Positions 44,163 through 54,421 of a stretch of DNA of 64,000 bases are shown piece by piece. Numbering within the stretch: position 1 is the stretch's first letter; every line of letters begins with the position of its first letter. Under the pieces are notes generated by a model. The model was not told the origin of the DNA. It searched no databases and saw only the letters and a list, made by a program, of their open reading frames with translations. This DNA is from Prosapia bicincta (lineage: Eukaryota > Arthropoda > Insecta > Hemiptera > Cercopidae). The translations under genes were made by a program, and so were the position numbers. Location: positions 81,567,983 to 81,631,982 of the forward strand of contig JBAIZL010000001.1 of the NCBI GenBank assembly GCA_036971475.1, read 5' to 3'.

Positions 44163-44459
44163 TTACAGGTATAGAATATATCCATAAAAGCTATTTGTTT
44201 ATTTAAACTGATTTCTGATTATAAATGTATGCCGTGGTATGAACATCGTATATAGTAAACTGATATGATACAATAATAAAAACAACAACAATCGCCTAGA
44301 TTCGTTGTGAAACAGCTGTGCGGGTTTTATGCCTGCTATAGTGGTCACCTACAGTGATTGCGGTTTTAAGATAATGTGTTATCTCTGCAGGTTTGCACAT
44401 GTCGAGGACATGGTCCTCGGTTATTTACAGCTTTGTAGGCCAGGCGTATTCCCTCAAGC
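44163..44459. other. Upstream region of polB / inner edge of right terminal region
   Basis: Non-coding; probably holds the polB promoter (- strand). No clear TATA/initiator pair stands out. Confidence 0.35.
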
Positions 44460-45091
44460 GATAATGCCTTGTTGAACCAATTATTTACCTATGTAGGTTT
44501 ACTTGCATAATGACTTAACACAGTATGTAGGCCTATGTACAGTAACGGACATGTTGGCATAATACAGGATGTATACTATTGAGATTGGGGGTACATTGAT
44601 AGCTAACCACTCCTGGGCGTCTTTACCTATTGCCCGACTCAGGGGTTGCATTACCTAAGGTCTGATTCCAGAGAGGCTTTACCAGAGACCTGGCCTCAGG
44701 TCTACCAGGTGGATTAACCTAAGGCCTGACTTCGGAGTGGCTATACCTAATGTCCGGCTCCAAAGAGGAATTAAATAAGGCCTGACTCTAGTGTGAATTC
44801 ACCTAAGGCCTTTCTCCAGGGTGGCTATACTTAAGGGCTGGCTTCGGCATGGCTTTACCTGAGGCCCTGCTCCAAGGTAGCTTTAACTAAGGCCTGGCTC
44901 CTAGGTGACTTTACCTCGAGCACGACTCCTGGGTGACTTTTACCTAGGACTCCGATCATTTTTTGACAATCTGAACACTAGCCCTGGGAACCCACCCCCA
45001 CATCTATCCAACACTTACTCTAAATATACCCCACACAGTTGTTTAGTCATTTGATCCAACCGATCGATTTTTGACAGTTTCATTTATTATT
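44460..45091. repeat. Sub-terminal repeats (right)
   Basis: 44480-44580 has one to two inverse units of the left satellite (GTAGGCCTATGTA, GGCATAATACAGGATG). 44630-44960 is the inverse of the ~28 bp minisatellite (CTAAGGCCTGACTCC-type units). Confidence 0.75.
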
Positions 45092-45474
45092 TAAAACTAC
45101 CCCCTGGCGAACCCACCCCCACATCTAGCCAAAATACACTATACTCACCCCAACACGTAACACACATTTATCCAAAAGTTTTTCCAAAAACTACCCCCAA
45201 CCCCCGAATCCACTCCCGGAGCAACCCCCGGGGCAGCTCCCAAACTTAGCTAGGAACCACCCCTACCACACAACACACATAGAGGACGGGTTAGGTTAGA
45301 TTACATTTATTTCCAAACACTACCCCTACCATTCTAAACGTAGTCAAACCCACTCCAAAGGCTACGATCAAGGCCACACCAGCCCCCTCCATCATCCAAA
45401 ACTATCCCTATACTCACCGGTGACGTACAGGACAGTTAGGGGTAGTTTGTGCTCAAGTGACGACAGATACTACT
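45092..45474 (-). repeat. Right terminal inverted repeat
   Basis: Reverse complement of 35615-35999 with about 10% divergence; ends GATACTACT at 45474. Confidence 0.9.
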
Positions 45475-45480
45475 TCCGAG
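45475..45480 (+). repeat. Target-site duplication, right copy (TCCGAG)
   Basis: Identical to 35609-35614, immediately after the right terminus. The interrupted frame of the host copy resumes from here. Confidence 0.9.
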
Positions 45481-45545
45481 ATTTATATACAACATTGAAA
45501 GATATCTTTTATAAGTACGCGCGAGAATGACTGACATGAATAAAT
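45481..45545 (+). pseudogene. Unknown element ORF, 3' part (split by nested element)
   Basis: Codes DLYTTLKDIFYKYARE, matching ELYTILKDIFYK at 4219-4254 in copy 1, and completes the ORF interrupted at 35614. Confidence 0.7.
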
Positions 45546-45551
45546 AATAGA

Positions 45552-45975
45552 ATGGGTGCCAAACGGAAAACACCTGTTAGTCGTAAACGTGGTGTCATAA
45601 ACACAGGATGTGGACTAGTGTCTGGTGTTTTGAATACAGCCATCGATTTACTTCCAGTCGAACTACACGTACTTTCGTTCATCCTTGCGGATCGAAAACA
45701 AAATTGAAGACACAGTTGGCACGCGGTTATAAAGGTATAATCCATTGGACGAGGAATGTAAACACGATATCGCCTACAGCAACGACAGTGATTCAGATAA
45801 GAAACGCATTGCTGACGGAATTTTAGCGGGAAAAGCTTGGATCAAAGTCAAAGCGGGTGGCGCATTATTCGGTGAACTCGCTGCTGCTTTGGCCGTAACG
45901 GCCGCAATGAAGGCTAAGACCACATTTGGTGGGGGTAAAAGACGTCTTCGTCCACGAGAGCGTACCGTTCAATAG
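45552..45975 (+). pseudogene. Parvovirus-VP1-like phospholipase A2 domain protein (copy 3)
   Basis: The ATG at 45552 gives a basic leader (AKRKTPVSRKRG) and then SGVLNTAIDLLPVELHV. After a frameshift the calcium loop is damaged (CGSKTKL instead of the CGPGTKL seen at 4430), but the catalytic His-Asp and context are kept (KHDIAYSNDSDSDKK). Downstream are ADGILAGKAWIKVKAGGALF, an Ala-rich helix (ELAAALAVTAAMKAK), and a basic RRLRPRERTVQ end. The N-terminal basic patch may be a nuclear signal. In this element class the protein is presumably a virion component aiding membrane passage. Frame damage makes it a pseudogene. Confidence 0.75.
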
Positions 45976-46077
45976 CTGTTGAAACGACTGCAAAACAAAG
46001 GGCTTTACTTGAAACTGTACCACAAACAAGGCTGCGGGAAGAATAAAAGGTGCACGAAAAAACCCATTAGATTGTAT

Positions 46078-46440
46078 ACCCATTAGACCTTTGACTAATG
46101 TAGAACTGGAAAGATACGCCGGAGCCTTGGAAGTACCGTGGCTCAGAGGTGTATACGTGAGAGATACACTTCCTACACGACCATTAGGAAACGATTACTT
46201 CTATAGTGAATTCGGATAGTATATCTGTTCCTGGCACTCATTGGGTGTGTTACAAAAAGAAAGGAAACTCTATAGACTACTATGATAGTTTTGGGAATTT
46301 GTGACCGCCAAAATAGCTAAATAGGTATTTTAGTGAAAATGCTGATGTACACTATAACTACAAGAGACATCAAAAGACAACTTAGTCGTTTGCGGTCATT
46401 TGTGTTTTAAAGTTTCTCACGTCATGAGTATAGTTCTAAC
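46078..46440 (+). pseudogene. Adenain-like cysteine protease (copy 3)
   Basis: In shifted frames: PIRPLTNVELERYAGALEVP, LRGVYVRDTLPTRP, PGTHWVCYKKKGNSIDYYDS (catalytic His and the Asp of the DSFG turn), NADVHYNYKRHQ and VVCGHLCF (catalytic Cys, codon at 46391-46393). Order and spacing match adenovirus-type maturation proteases (C5 clan) of Polintons and adintoviruses, which process capsid precursors. A basic GLYLKLYHKQ tail from the preceding gene lies just upstream. At least two frameshifts and stops are present. Confidence 0.75.
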
Positions 46441-46489
46441 AGATAACACACTTTTTTGTCTTGTGACTTTTTCCCACCAATTGATTTTT

Positions 46490-47110
46490 CAAAAGCGAGA
46501 AGGATATAGCATTTATCGATCTGGTAACATACAACTCGATACCTAACGTCGTTACAGATGTAAACAATCTTTTTCATTACGGTGATGATAAAAATATTCA
46601 CACAATTTTAGTGCCAACCGGATCGTACGAAATTACAGATATTGAGAGGTATATTTAAAAAAACTAGTTCCTGGTACATTTTTAATATTGAGACCAAATT
46701 ATAACACACTCAAAGTGGAAATAAAATGTTCGCATGCAATCTTTTTCGACAAGGCCATGTCTATAGGCCTACTGATGGGGTTCAGTAAGAACAACATTAG
46801 AGGCAAATCATAAACACTCTTCTGACCTGCCTGATTATATCATCAAGATTAATGGGATTAGCGTGGACTGCAATATAGTTGCAGGATCGTTTCAAAACGG
46901 CACAAAATACTATACTTTGCACGATTTTTATCCACAGGCACCGCCTGGTTATAAAGTTGTAGAAGTCCCTCGGACTGTAATATATTTACCTGTCAACTTA
47001 AGCGTCATTCATAATATCACTGAAAGTCTAAGAGATCAAAACGGCGGTATAATTGATTTTCGTGGAGAAAACATTTCCATAAGATTGCATTTACGTAGAC
47101 GCCAAGAAGG
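46490..47110 (+). pseudogene. Penton-like virion protein (copy 3)
   Basis: Blocks in shifted frames: DIAFIDLVTYNSIPNVVTDV, PTGSYEITDIERYI, NTLKVEIKCSHAIFFDKAMS, then (46863-47110) DCNIVAGSFQNGTKYY, PPGYKVVEVPRTVIYLPVN, DFRGENISIRLHLRR. It follows the protease directly, as in copy 1. The beta-rich pattern and position suit a minor capsid or related virion protein; the exact role is inferred. Confidence 0.6.
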
Positions 47111-47374
47111 GTCTAATATTTAACGAGCGCTTCTATAAGAAGTGCACCAGTTTACGTCCGACGACGACACAGTTGACACTGCGAAACTTTAGGTTTCCCA
47201 GATCTTTGGAAGCGAATGCTTTAGAGTTTGATAGCTGCAATGTACCGGATGTAAAATTGTACCTCAACTCTCAGTACTTTCCCAACGATAATACTCTCGG
47301 CGATAATGCCATTTTGTATGACATGTTGAAACTGCCAAAAAACCGTCTCAAAGTAAAAGATTGCGGCTAGCCCA
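47110..47374 (+). pseudogene. Capsid-like protein segment (5' part before insertion)
   Basis: Frame: AKKGLIFNERFYKK, SLRPTTTQ, then (47173-47370) LRNFRFPRSLEANALEFDSC, NVPDVKLYLNSQYFPND, AILYDM. The 'C..V..VKLYLNSQY.P' block is, from memory, in the virion protein family that accompanies these insect elements, probably the hexon-like major capsid. The frame stops at 47368-47370. The continuation is at 49395. The N-terminal half of the expected capsid is absent. Confidence 0.5.
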
Positions 47375-49394
47375 AAATCTTTTGAAACAGTGTCATAAGA
47401 AAAATGTAATAAATTGTAAATTAGACTGAATAACAAAAGTAAATATAAAATGTTTAAGAAATGAACCACCGAAGCTCAAATATACAATTAAATAAAAGAT
47501 ACTTGTATTAAAAGCAAAATAAATGAAAATAATATAATTAAAATTATGTAAGAATAGAGAAAAATAATGAAAGAGTGTGATATTCCCCCAAAAACAATAA
47601 ACTGTCGAGGGGAGAAGAAATATGTCAAAACTAGAGCAACTCACGAACGGAAAGGGTTAGAAACGTCAATCACGTTCGTAGCAGCATCTCAAATCATGAT
47701 AGTGGACCATGGTTTGAGAAATTATCAAAAATTTCACCGAAAGGAACACTTAAGACGCCTGGCTAAAAAACGAACCAAAACAAAAAGAGATAGTATAATA
47801 AACAACCACCCTTGCAGGTCTGAACTGGCTTGCCTAAAGTAAACAGAAGCACGGCTGGTTGTAAGGGTGGGTAATCGCTCGACGAGGGTAAGGGAGACGC
47901 AGACGAGACTTTGAAAGAGACAGACGTATTTTTCGCTAGGACATCCTGAGGCGTCTCCAAGATGGTGTTACGTGGTTAAACACGACGACTAGCCCCTGAT
48001 GGACGTGACGATGCCCTGCTTTGCAACGCTTCCACGAAAACGAACTTTGTATTATTTTTGTAAAATGTAAAAAAGTATTAAAGACGGCCTTTAAACCGAT
48101 CTAGTCCGTTTCGCTGCTGAACCAAGGAGTCCAGGACTACAACCGAGGGGAACCAAGCAGTCCAGGACCACTCCGAGGGACAAGAGGAACCACCATAGTG
48201 AAAGTTTTGGGGCAAGTCTGAATTTTAATAGTATAACCATTTTTTCTAAATTCATAAAATTGCTAAAGAATAATTACCAAATTTTGTATTAACAATCAAA
48301 TCATCATTTATAAAAAAGTAAATTAAAATAAAGAAAATATGTAAGCAATTGACTTACTTTCAAAAAGCTTCAAAAAAGGTGGTTTTAAGATAAAATATTG
48401 TTCCAGTTATTTATATCCAATATGAAAAGCAAATGTTAAGAATTACAGTGAATTAACGGGAAAATTAGTCTATACACTTGAAATTCAAATAAAGAAATAA
48501 AGAAAAGTATTCAAAAGTTGATGTCACAAGAGAGTCTTGAAACAAAATTATAATCACAATTTTAACAGGTTCTATGTCCATATATCCCAGAGGAAGAAAA
48601 TAGATTTATATGAGGGAACACAGAAATATTCAAACACAATATTACTTAACAGTAAGTTCACCTGTTGCTTTCCTGAAATGTATGGACATGCTATAAAATT
48701 AATTAATATAAATTATTTTCTTGTCAAATTTGAATAAGTGAGAAAACTTAAGTATGAAATTTGATTTAAGATGTGGCCTGTTCAAGGATAGACTGATGAA
48801 CGTTAAAGGGCTGGAACAATAATTGAAGCGAAATTTTAGACAACTTTCAAGAATATTAAGTAATAATATCAAAAATCAATTATCATGTATTTGATGTAAA
48901 ATTAATTGCTTAATAAAAGAATAAATGTAAGATGAGCTAAATCTTGAGAAAAAGTAACAATCAATGTAATAGAATCAAATTTAAAAACATTTCAAATTTA
49001 AAGAATTAAAACAATTTATGACAAAAAGTGATTCAATTTATTAAAACCATCCTGTGGTAAAATTAATTAATTAAAATTCATAGAAATTTTTCCAATCATT
49101 AAAAAGAGTAGAAATAAATCAATAACATAGAATTAAGAGAAAGTTCGTTAAAAAATAATTTTGATAAAGGTATAACAAAAAATAACTCTTACGTAAGGTA
49201 AAAACCTTGTGGTTGGTTTTTTAAAACAAGTCCAGGAATTTATTTACTGGCAGATAGAGCTGGACACACCACAGGTACCAGGAACTGGTAAGCCAGGTGA
49301 GATCATATTTTAACCGCGGTCGGAAAGCGAAAGGGTTTGGCCGCGGCAATATACTTTAGATCTCAATAGTCCTATTATTCACGTAAACCATCAC
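47375..49394. mobile_element. ~2 kb insertion in the capsid-like gene, type unknown
   Basis: Separates two pieces of one capsid-like coding region. It is AT-rich with no RT or transposase. 47900-48200 has AGTCCAGGACTACAACCGAG / AGTCCAGGACCACTCCGAG phrases, and 49200-49340 a GC-rich end (ACCGCGGTCGG ... GGCCGCGGC). Similar phrasing at 25380-25480 and 26225-26260 suggests a shared non-autonomous element family. Terminal repeats or a target duplication could not be defined. Confidence 0.4.
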
Positions 49395-49609
49395 AATGTA
49401 TAGACTTGCCTACCTTTAAAGAAAAAGCACCGTTTTTTAATCGATTGTTCGAAACAGACGATACGATAAAATCAGGGCCTGTAGATGTTAGACTTGAAAT
49501 CGAGGCGTCTGATAATACTCCATCTAATACTTCCGGTTATTGCTTGATTATGCAAGATTCGCATATTGTCTTTCACCTGCCAACAAGTGTTGTTAAAAAA
49601 ATTACGTAA
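49395..49609 (+). pseudogene. Capsid-like protein, C-terminal segment
   Basis: Frame: FKEKAPFF, then (one-base shift) IDCSKQ, then SGPVDVRLEIEA, NTPSNTSGYCLIMQDSHIVF. It completes the block started at 47110. The 'PVDVRLE.EA ... YCLI..D' ending is typical of the same virion family. The stop is at 49607-49609. Confidence 0.55.
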
Positions 49610-49654
49610 TCTGCGACGACGTTCTTGATGTGTGCATTTTGTCTCAGTCGTCGT

Positions 49655-49926
49655 CATGGACGTGATGGATGTAGATCGTACTGCTCGACCGTTGGGCATA
49701 TTTTTAAAGTCTGTGCATTTTCTGGATGACCCGTGTACGAAGTTTGTTGCGACAGGGCTTTTTCAGCACACCGTCTACGAAACTAGGGGTTCTTATACAG
49801 GCTGGTAGAAAATTTGTTTTTCACATACAACGATTTTATAATTTTAAAATAAAGACTAGCTTCGGTAAAAGGATATATCGTCTTTATAACTGTATGAAGC
49901 AACTGTGGCGTAATGTTTATTTTTAA
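49655..49926 (+). pseudogene. Small unknown element ORF
   Basis: The ATG at about 49655 gives MDVMDVDRTARPLGIFLKSV, then FVATGLFQHTVYETRGSYTG. After a frame change, RKFVFHIQRFYNFKIKTSFG and RLYNCMKQLWRNVYF follow up to the stop at 49924-49926. About 90 residues with mixed alpha/beta character; unrecognised. The stop lies inside the arm of the 104 bp palindrome. Confidence 0.4.
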
Positions 49927-50022
49927 ATAAATAAAACCTCTAAACCACAAATAATATTTATTTAAACCTTTAGGTTTAAATAAATGTTATTTGTGGTTTA
50001 GAGGTTTTATTTATTTAAAAAT
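49919..50022. repeat. Near-perfect palindrome, 50 bp arms, 4-nt loop
   Basis: The arms 49919-49968 and 49973-50022 pair with one mismatch around the loop TTTA. Each arm contains AATAAA on one strand, so the hairpin offers polyadenylation signals in both directions. It lies between two element ORFs. Confidence 0.9.
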
Positions 50023-50073
50023 GATATATCGTCTTGTTTTATGGTAAACACAGGGTCACCTTAGGTCTACCAG

Positions 50074-50702
50074 AATGGAATTAATTAATATATACGATGC
50101 CGCTCGTAAACCAACGCATCAGCTAACTGCTTTATAATGAGCACAACTAGGGTCGTACATCACTGAGTGTCTAGCCACGGACGAGTTCGTGTCCAGTACT
50201 CTCCCCGAGGCAGACAAGTTGTACGAGGAAGTTGTTTGGTACAAGAAACATGCAAGCAGTAGTTGAGATTCATGCCTTCGTCGACAACGAAGGTAAATAC
50301 GTTGTCTGGCTGTGGTTGCCGAACATTACCAAAGTGTTACCATTTTTAAACCGCTTTACAAATTTCACAAGTTAAATGAGTTATCGCAAAAATCTGATCG
50401 TTGGTTACAGTCACGCTACCTTCGAATTAGTTGGTATGAAGGTAGCATACCTTTTGGCTAAGACATGATGCGAAACATATTAACGCCGTTTACCACTCGA
50501 TTCAAAAAAGGCTTGGAAAAGGCTCAATATTTGAGACAGTTTCATTCACATATCTGGATCTACCTGTAAAATAACCGCCTAGCAACAACAACAACCGTAC
50601 TTACTTCAAGTGCATACTGCCACAACACAACAGTTACGTAGATTGCAAATGTGCACTCCGCAGTGCAAGATATTATTACGATTTGCTTATCGCTTAGTAT
50701 TA
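50074..50702 (+). pseudogene. Unknown element ORF (copy 3)
   Basis: The ATG at 50074 gives MELINIYDAARKPTHQL, then in shifted frames GSYITECLATDEF, EADKLYEEVVWYKKHAS, EIHAFVDNEGKYVV, AVVAEHYQSVTIFKPLYKFH, LSQKSDRWLQSRYLRISWYE, ILTPFTTRFKKGLEKAQYLR, FHSHI, NNNNRTYFKCILPQHNSYVD and CKCALRSARYYYDLL. It looks like a single ~200-residue protein that accompanies the element; copies lie at 56821-57340 and (end only) 21445-21580. I do not know its function. Confidence 0.5.
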
Positions 50703-53700
50703 GAGTGTAAAATAGCATTAAAGTCACTGGCGTTAGGGTAACTCCTCGTAATCCTCCAAGAAAATGTTTTAAAGGTCCCTGTCACAGGGTAACTCCCTAT
50801 AAACCTTTTGAGCTTCAAAAATATTTAAAAATGTGATGGTCACTGGAGAGGGTTAACACCCCCTAAACCTCAAGAAAAATGCTTTTAAAGTCCCTGCCAC
50901 GGGGTAGTTCCCTGTAAACTTTTAAAGCACAAACAACGCTATGCCTTTGAAGGTCCCTGGTGTAGGCCAGTCTTCCTGAACCTTCTTAGCTGTTTGCTTT
51001 TATTTTCAAGTTGGGAACTGCATTTTCTCATGGCGTGGCAATTACAGAAAATGGCGGTAGTTGCAGCCATTTTCATTCGGGTAATCGACCTTGAAGTTCG
51101 GGAAGAGCACCCTATTTGAAGTCGATTGCCCGACATTAATTGGGGACTGCATTTTGTGGAATGTGGCAGTCACTGGTAAATAGTGTCGGTTGAAGCTATT
51201 TCCAAACTTTTATTGTGGGCTTAATGATGACGGTTTCAATCCCGATTAATTGAAACGTAGATTATTAATCCTGTTTTTAATCTCAGGATTAATTGTATGA
51301 TTATCTTACAATTGAGAACCTAATTTTTCTGTAATTGTAAGAATTTGGGACCACCTGAGTTTAAAATGGAAAATTAATCTAGCACACATCCTAGGACAAT
51401 ATGCACAAGAATTTTTTTTTTTATTTTACACGGAAAGTTCTTGTTTTATCAATTTAAAGTTGGGTAAAATATTCAGTGTGGTGTAGTAAGTTGTGCAACC
51501 TCTGCCGAGTGATCTCACATTATCTCTATTCATAACTTAACATATGTAAATATTCGAAAAACAACGTTTTGGCTTAATTTTTATGGATTTTGCCTACGAA
51601 TTTAAATATACTTTTAAAGTCTCCAGTTAAGATAGATTTGATTGTAATTTTATACTTTACTATATACCTATAAAGTGTCTAGTCAGGATAGATTTGGTAG
51701 TAATTTTATGGTTCTGTGTATAAAATTACAACCCAATCTATCCTGACTGCATAGTTCATAGGTATATTTCAATATAGATAGGCTATATCAAATTAACCTT
51801 CCCTGCCCAATGTTCAGCAAGGTAAAATTGTTCAGAAAAACAAAATTCGCCGATCGGAGCGGTAGTCGCTGATCTTAATAATTACCATTTACGTGGGCTA
51901 GTAGGTAAAAAATGCTTTTAAACACTTATACAACGATCATACCAACATGTATAATACACCGACAAACATAACCTGCTTCACATACTGTTGTTAAAAATGT
52001 CGGCCTTCACGCTATGTTGCCGGATTTTAGCACTACGGCCTTCTACAATAGTTGCCCATGCTTAATGCGTTCGAAAATGAAAGTTATTAATTTGGTTAAT
52101 GTTTTGCATATTGTCATTGACAATACTTTCCAGGAGGTTAGACATTTTATTAAAAATTATTAATTTTACGCTGGAACTTCAATATTCATTGTTTCGCCAT
52201 TTTTTATTGACAAAAAAATAGACGAACTTTATTAGATGCAATTTAGAAGTGTATAAGTATGATATTATCTGAAACAGTTTTCAAAAGAAAAACGACTCTT
52301 ACGGTTTCTTCTAATGAAACATACTCTGCCTGTATATATTCAACAGTATTTTATTGGTCAGTGTAATAAATATATAATATAATAAAATAATAAGAATATC
52401 ACTTGTGACTAATGCACCTGTGATTTATGTGCTTGTGCATTTAGTTTGTATTCTTCTATAAGTTCGAAGTACTATTCTTGCAGTAATAATTTCCTATTAA
52501 TTTCAACTGGATTAAAGTTTTAATTATTTGAGTATTATTTAGGTAGGTAACTGTGTGTTTGTTTTAGTTAAACAAAACATATTAGAAGTCAGTCTACTGA
52601 TCCATTGTTTTTAAGATCGTTTCAGATTGATGTAATAGCAATTTGGTATCACACAAGTCCATGTATAATTTTTCTAATTTTCCAAACTAATTGTAGTTAA
52701 ATTAAATGTTGCTTAAAACTCAGTGAAATACAAATTTAAATGATTTGTAGGATCTCTAAAAGTGATAGGATGATTATTAAGGAGTCCTGTTTGGTAAAAT
52801 CAAAATTAAATCACAGATTTCATATAGTAGGTGTACTATAAATTTTGGTAATTATTAAGATCAGTGACACCTCTCCGATCGGCAAAATTTTTTTTCCTGA
52901 TCAATTTGACCCAGTTGAATAGAATCTAAAGTTTTTTTTTATTGCAAACAGATATTTACATAAAAAAATAGCCCAATCCAACCTGACCTAACTTTGGTGC
53001 TTACTAACGCTCCAATCGGCGATTTTCCTGATAGATTTGACCTTGCTGAACACGAATGTGAAGTTATTTTTAACGGCAAACACATATTAACGTAAGAAAA
53101 CCAGGTCAGATTTTATTAAATGTGTTTGCAGTTTAAAAAAAACTTCAGATTTGTGTTCAACAAGGTCAAATTGATCAGGAAAAAAAATTCTACTGATAGG
53201 AGCGGTAGTCACTCATCTCAATAATTACTAAAATTTTAGAGCAATAAACTGTAAAAGTATAGTCTTAATGGCGTTGGGTTTTTAAAAAATTTTAATTTTT
53301 TAATTAGTTGTTTTAATGTGTAGAACAGGAATATCAACTTTTTTCCCGGAAGATAAGGAAAGTTACTTTTTTCTACATTTTAAATGTCAGTGTGTAATGA
53401 CTTGTAGGTTTATAGCGTAAACGAGTCTTATTGACATTGTTAAAAAAAAAAATAATTTGTAATTACTCGTTTAATGTGTTGAACACGAATAACAACCTCT
53501 TTCCGCAAAAAATTCAAAAAGTTAATTTTTTCACATTTTTAATGTTTGTTATGGCATGTATAAATTGCACAGCAGCTACAGCACACTCCACTACGTCAAA
53601 GTCAATTTATTTGAATACTAAACTTCAAATCTAAATATTTAACTGTTGGTTATAATTTTATACAACATTGCTATATACCTTCATTAAAATATACCTATGA

Positions 53701-54421
53701 AATATCCAGTGAGGATAGATTTGGTTGTAATTTTCTACATCAGCAATAAGTCTAAACATTTACCAAAATTAAAACCAAATCTATCCTGACTGGATATTTT
53801 GTAGGTATCTTTTAATATAGGTAGATAGTAATATTTAATAAAATTAAAACCAAATCTATCCTGATCGGATACTTCGAGGCTACATTTTAATATAGGTAGA
53901 TAGTAATGTTGAATAAAATTTTAACCAAATCTCGACGTAATGCAGTGTGCTATAGCTATTGTGCACCCCGTTCGCTCTATAGGCTACATGCCATTACAGA
54001 CTAACATTTAAAATGTAATAAAAAGCAAGCCCGTATTTTCCGCAGAAAAAGAAGTTAAAATTCGTGTTCTACATATTGAAACGAGTAATTAAAAAAAAAA
54101 ATTTTTAACCGTCATTTAAACTATATTTTCACCCAATAAACTTGTTTATATACCAGTGCATATTTAGGCATCTTCACAGGTTGATAAAAATGGATCTGCA
54201 CATTACCCTCCCTATCCTAACTTGTGATTTCTTTTCATACTGGAACAAAGAACCTTTAAAATTACTTTTAATCGTAAACAAATAATTCATAATATACAAC
54301 GCTTAATAAGTCGTATTATACATTGAAGTTAAAATAATAACTGGCATTAATTTCAATTCAAAAACTTCGTTGATAGATATCTTGGTCATATGAAAGTTGT
54401 GTTTTATATAAAATGTAATAT
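50186..54421 (+). repeat. Segmental duplication, copy A
   Basis: Matches 56821-60811 in direct orientation over nearly its whole length. It begins inside the unknown element ORF (TTCGTG...CAGTACTCTCCCCGAGG) and ends at TTTATATAAAATGTAATAT. 51024-51420 is missing from copy B. The inner part (51420-54400) is non-coding and rich in inverted repeats: AATCTATCCTGACTGGATA and its reverse recur at 51626, 51681, 51735, 53712, 53775 and 53847. GATCTTAATAATTACC blocks appear in both orientations (51873 and 52848). Confidence 0.9.
51780..53240. mobile_element. Foldback-like inverted-repeat element within copy A
   Basis: 51800-51890 (GCCGATCGGAGCGGTAGTCGCTGATCTTAATAATTACC area) is inverted relative to 52848-52930. 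A third, forward version is at 53150-53230. The centre is AT-rich with no coding potential. The equivalent sits at 58040-59650 in copy B. Class unknown; similar to foldback or large MITE elements. Confidence 0.4.

Larger units (their letters stand above)
35615..45474. mobile_element. Nested 9.86 kb Polinton-like element with TIRs and 6-bp TSD
   Basis: Both ends are exact: 5'-AGTAGTATC at 35615 and GATACTACT-3' at 45474, flanked by TCCGAG direct repeats. Terminal inverted repeats of ~385 bp are about 90% identical; beyond them lie inverted sub-terminal repeat arrays. AG termini, long TIRs and 6-bp duplications are known Polinton/Maverick hallmarks. Content: IAP-like gene (+), unknown gene (-), polB (-). 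I find no capsid, protease, ATPase or integrase, and 9.86 kb is short for a Polinton (usually 15-20 kb). So it is probably a non-autonomous or deleted derivative. Its polB is related to that of the host element it entered. Confidence 0.88.
32698..50702 (+). mobile_element. Polinton/adintovirus-like element, copy 3 (interrupted host copy)
   Basis: Collinear + strand remnants: polB, unknown ORF, PLA2-like, adenain-like protease, penton-like, capsid-like, two small unknown ORFs. It is interrupted by a younger related element (35615-45474) and by an unrelated ~2 kb insertion (47375-49390). The gene set (protein-primed-type polB, adenovirus-like protease, capsid genes) is that of Polintons/adintoviruses. 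I see no retrovirus-like integrase or packaging ATPase. The outer ends are not determined; the divergent gene at 31702-32573 may lie inside. Confidence 0.75.

Noticed and set aside
45552..45975. Endogenous densovirus because of the PLA2 domain
   Set aside because: No parvovirus NS1 helicase or VP capsid is nearby; the adjacent protease and polB point to a Polinton/adintovirus-like element.
53431..53634. 67-codon ORF, duplicated at 59823-60020
   Set aside because: Conserved only because the whole segment is duplicated; length-changing indels and low-complexity composition argue against a gene.
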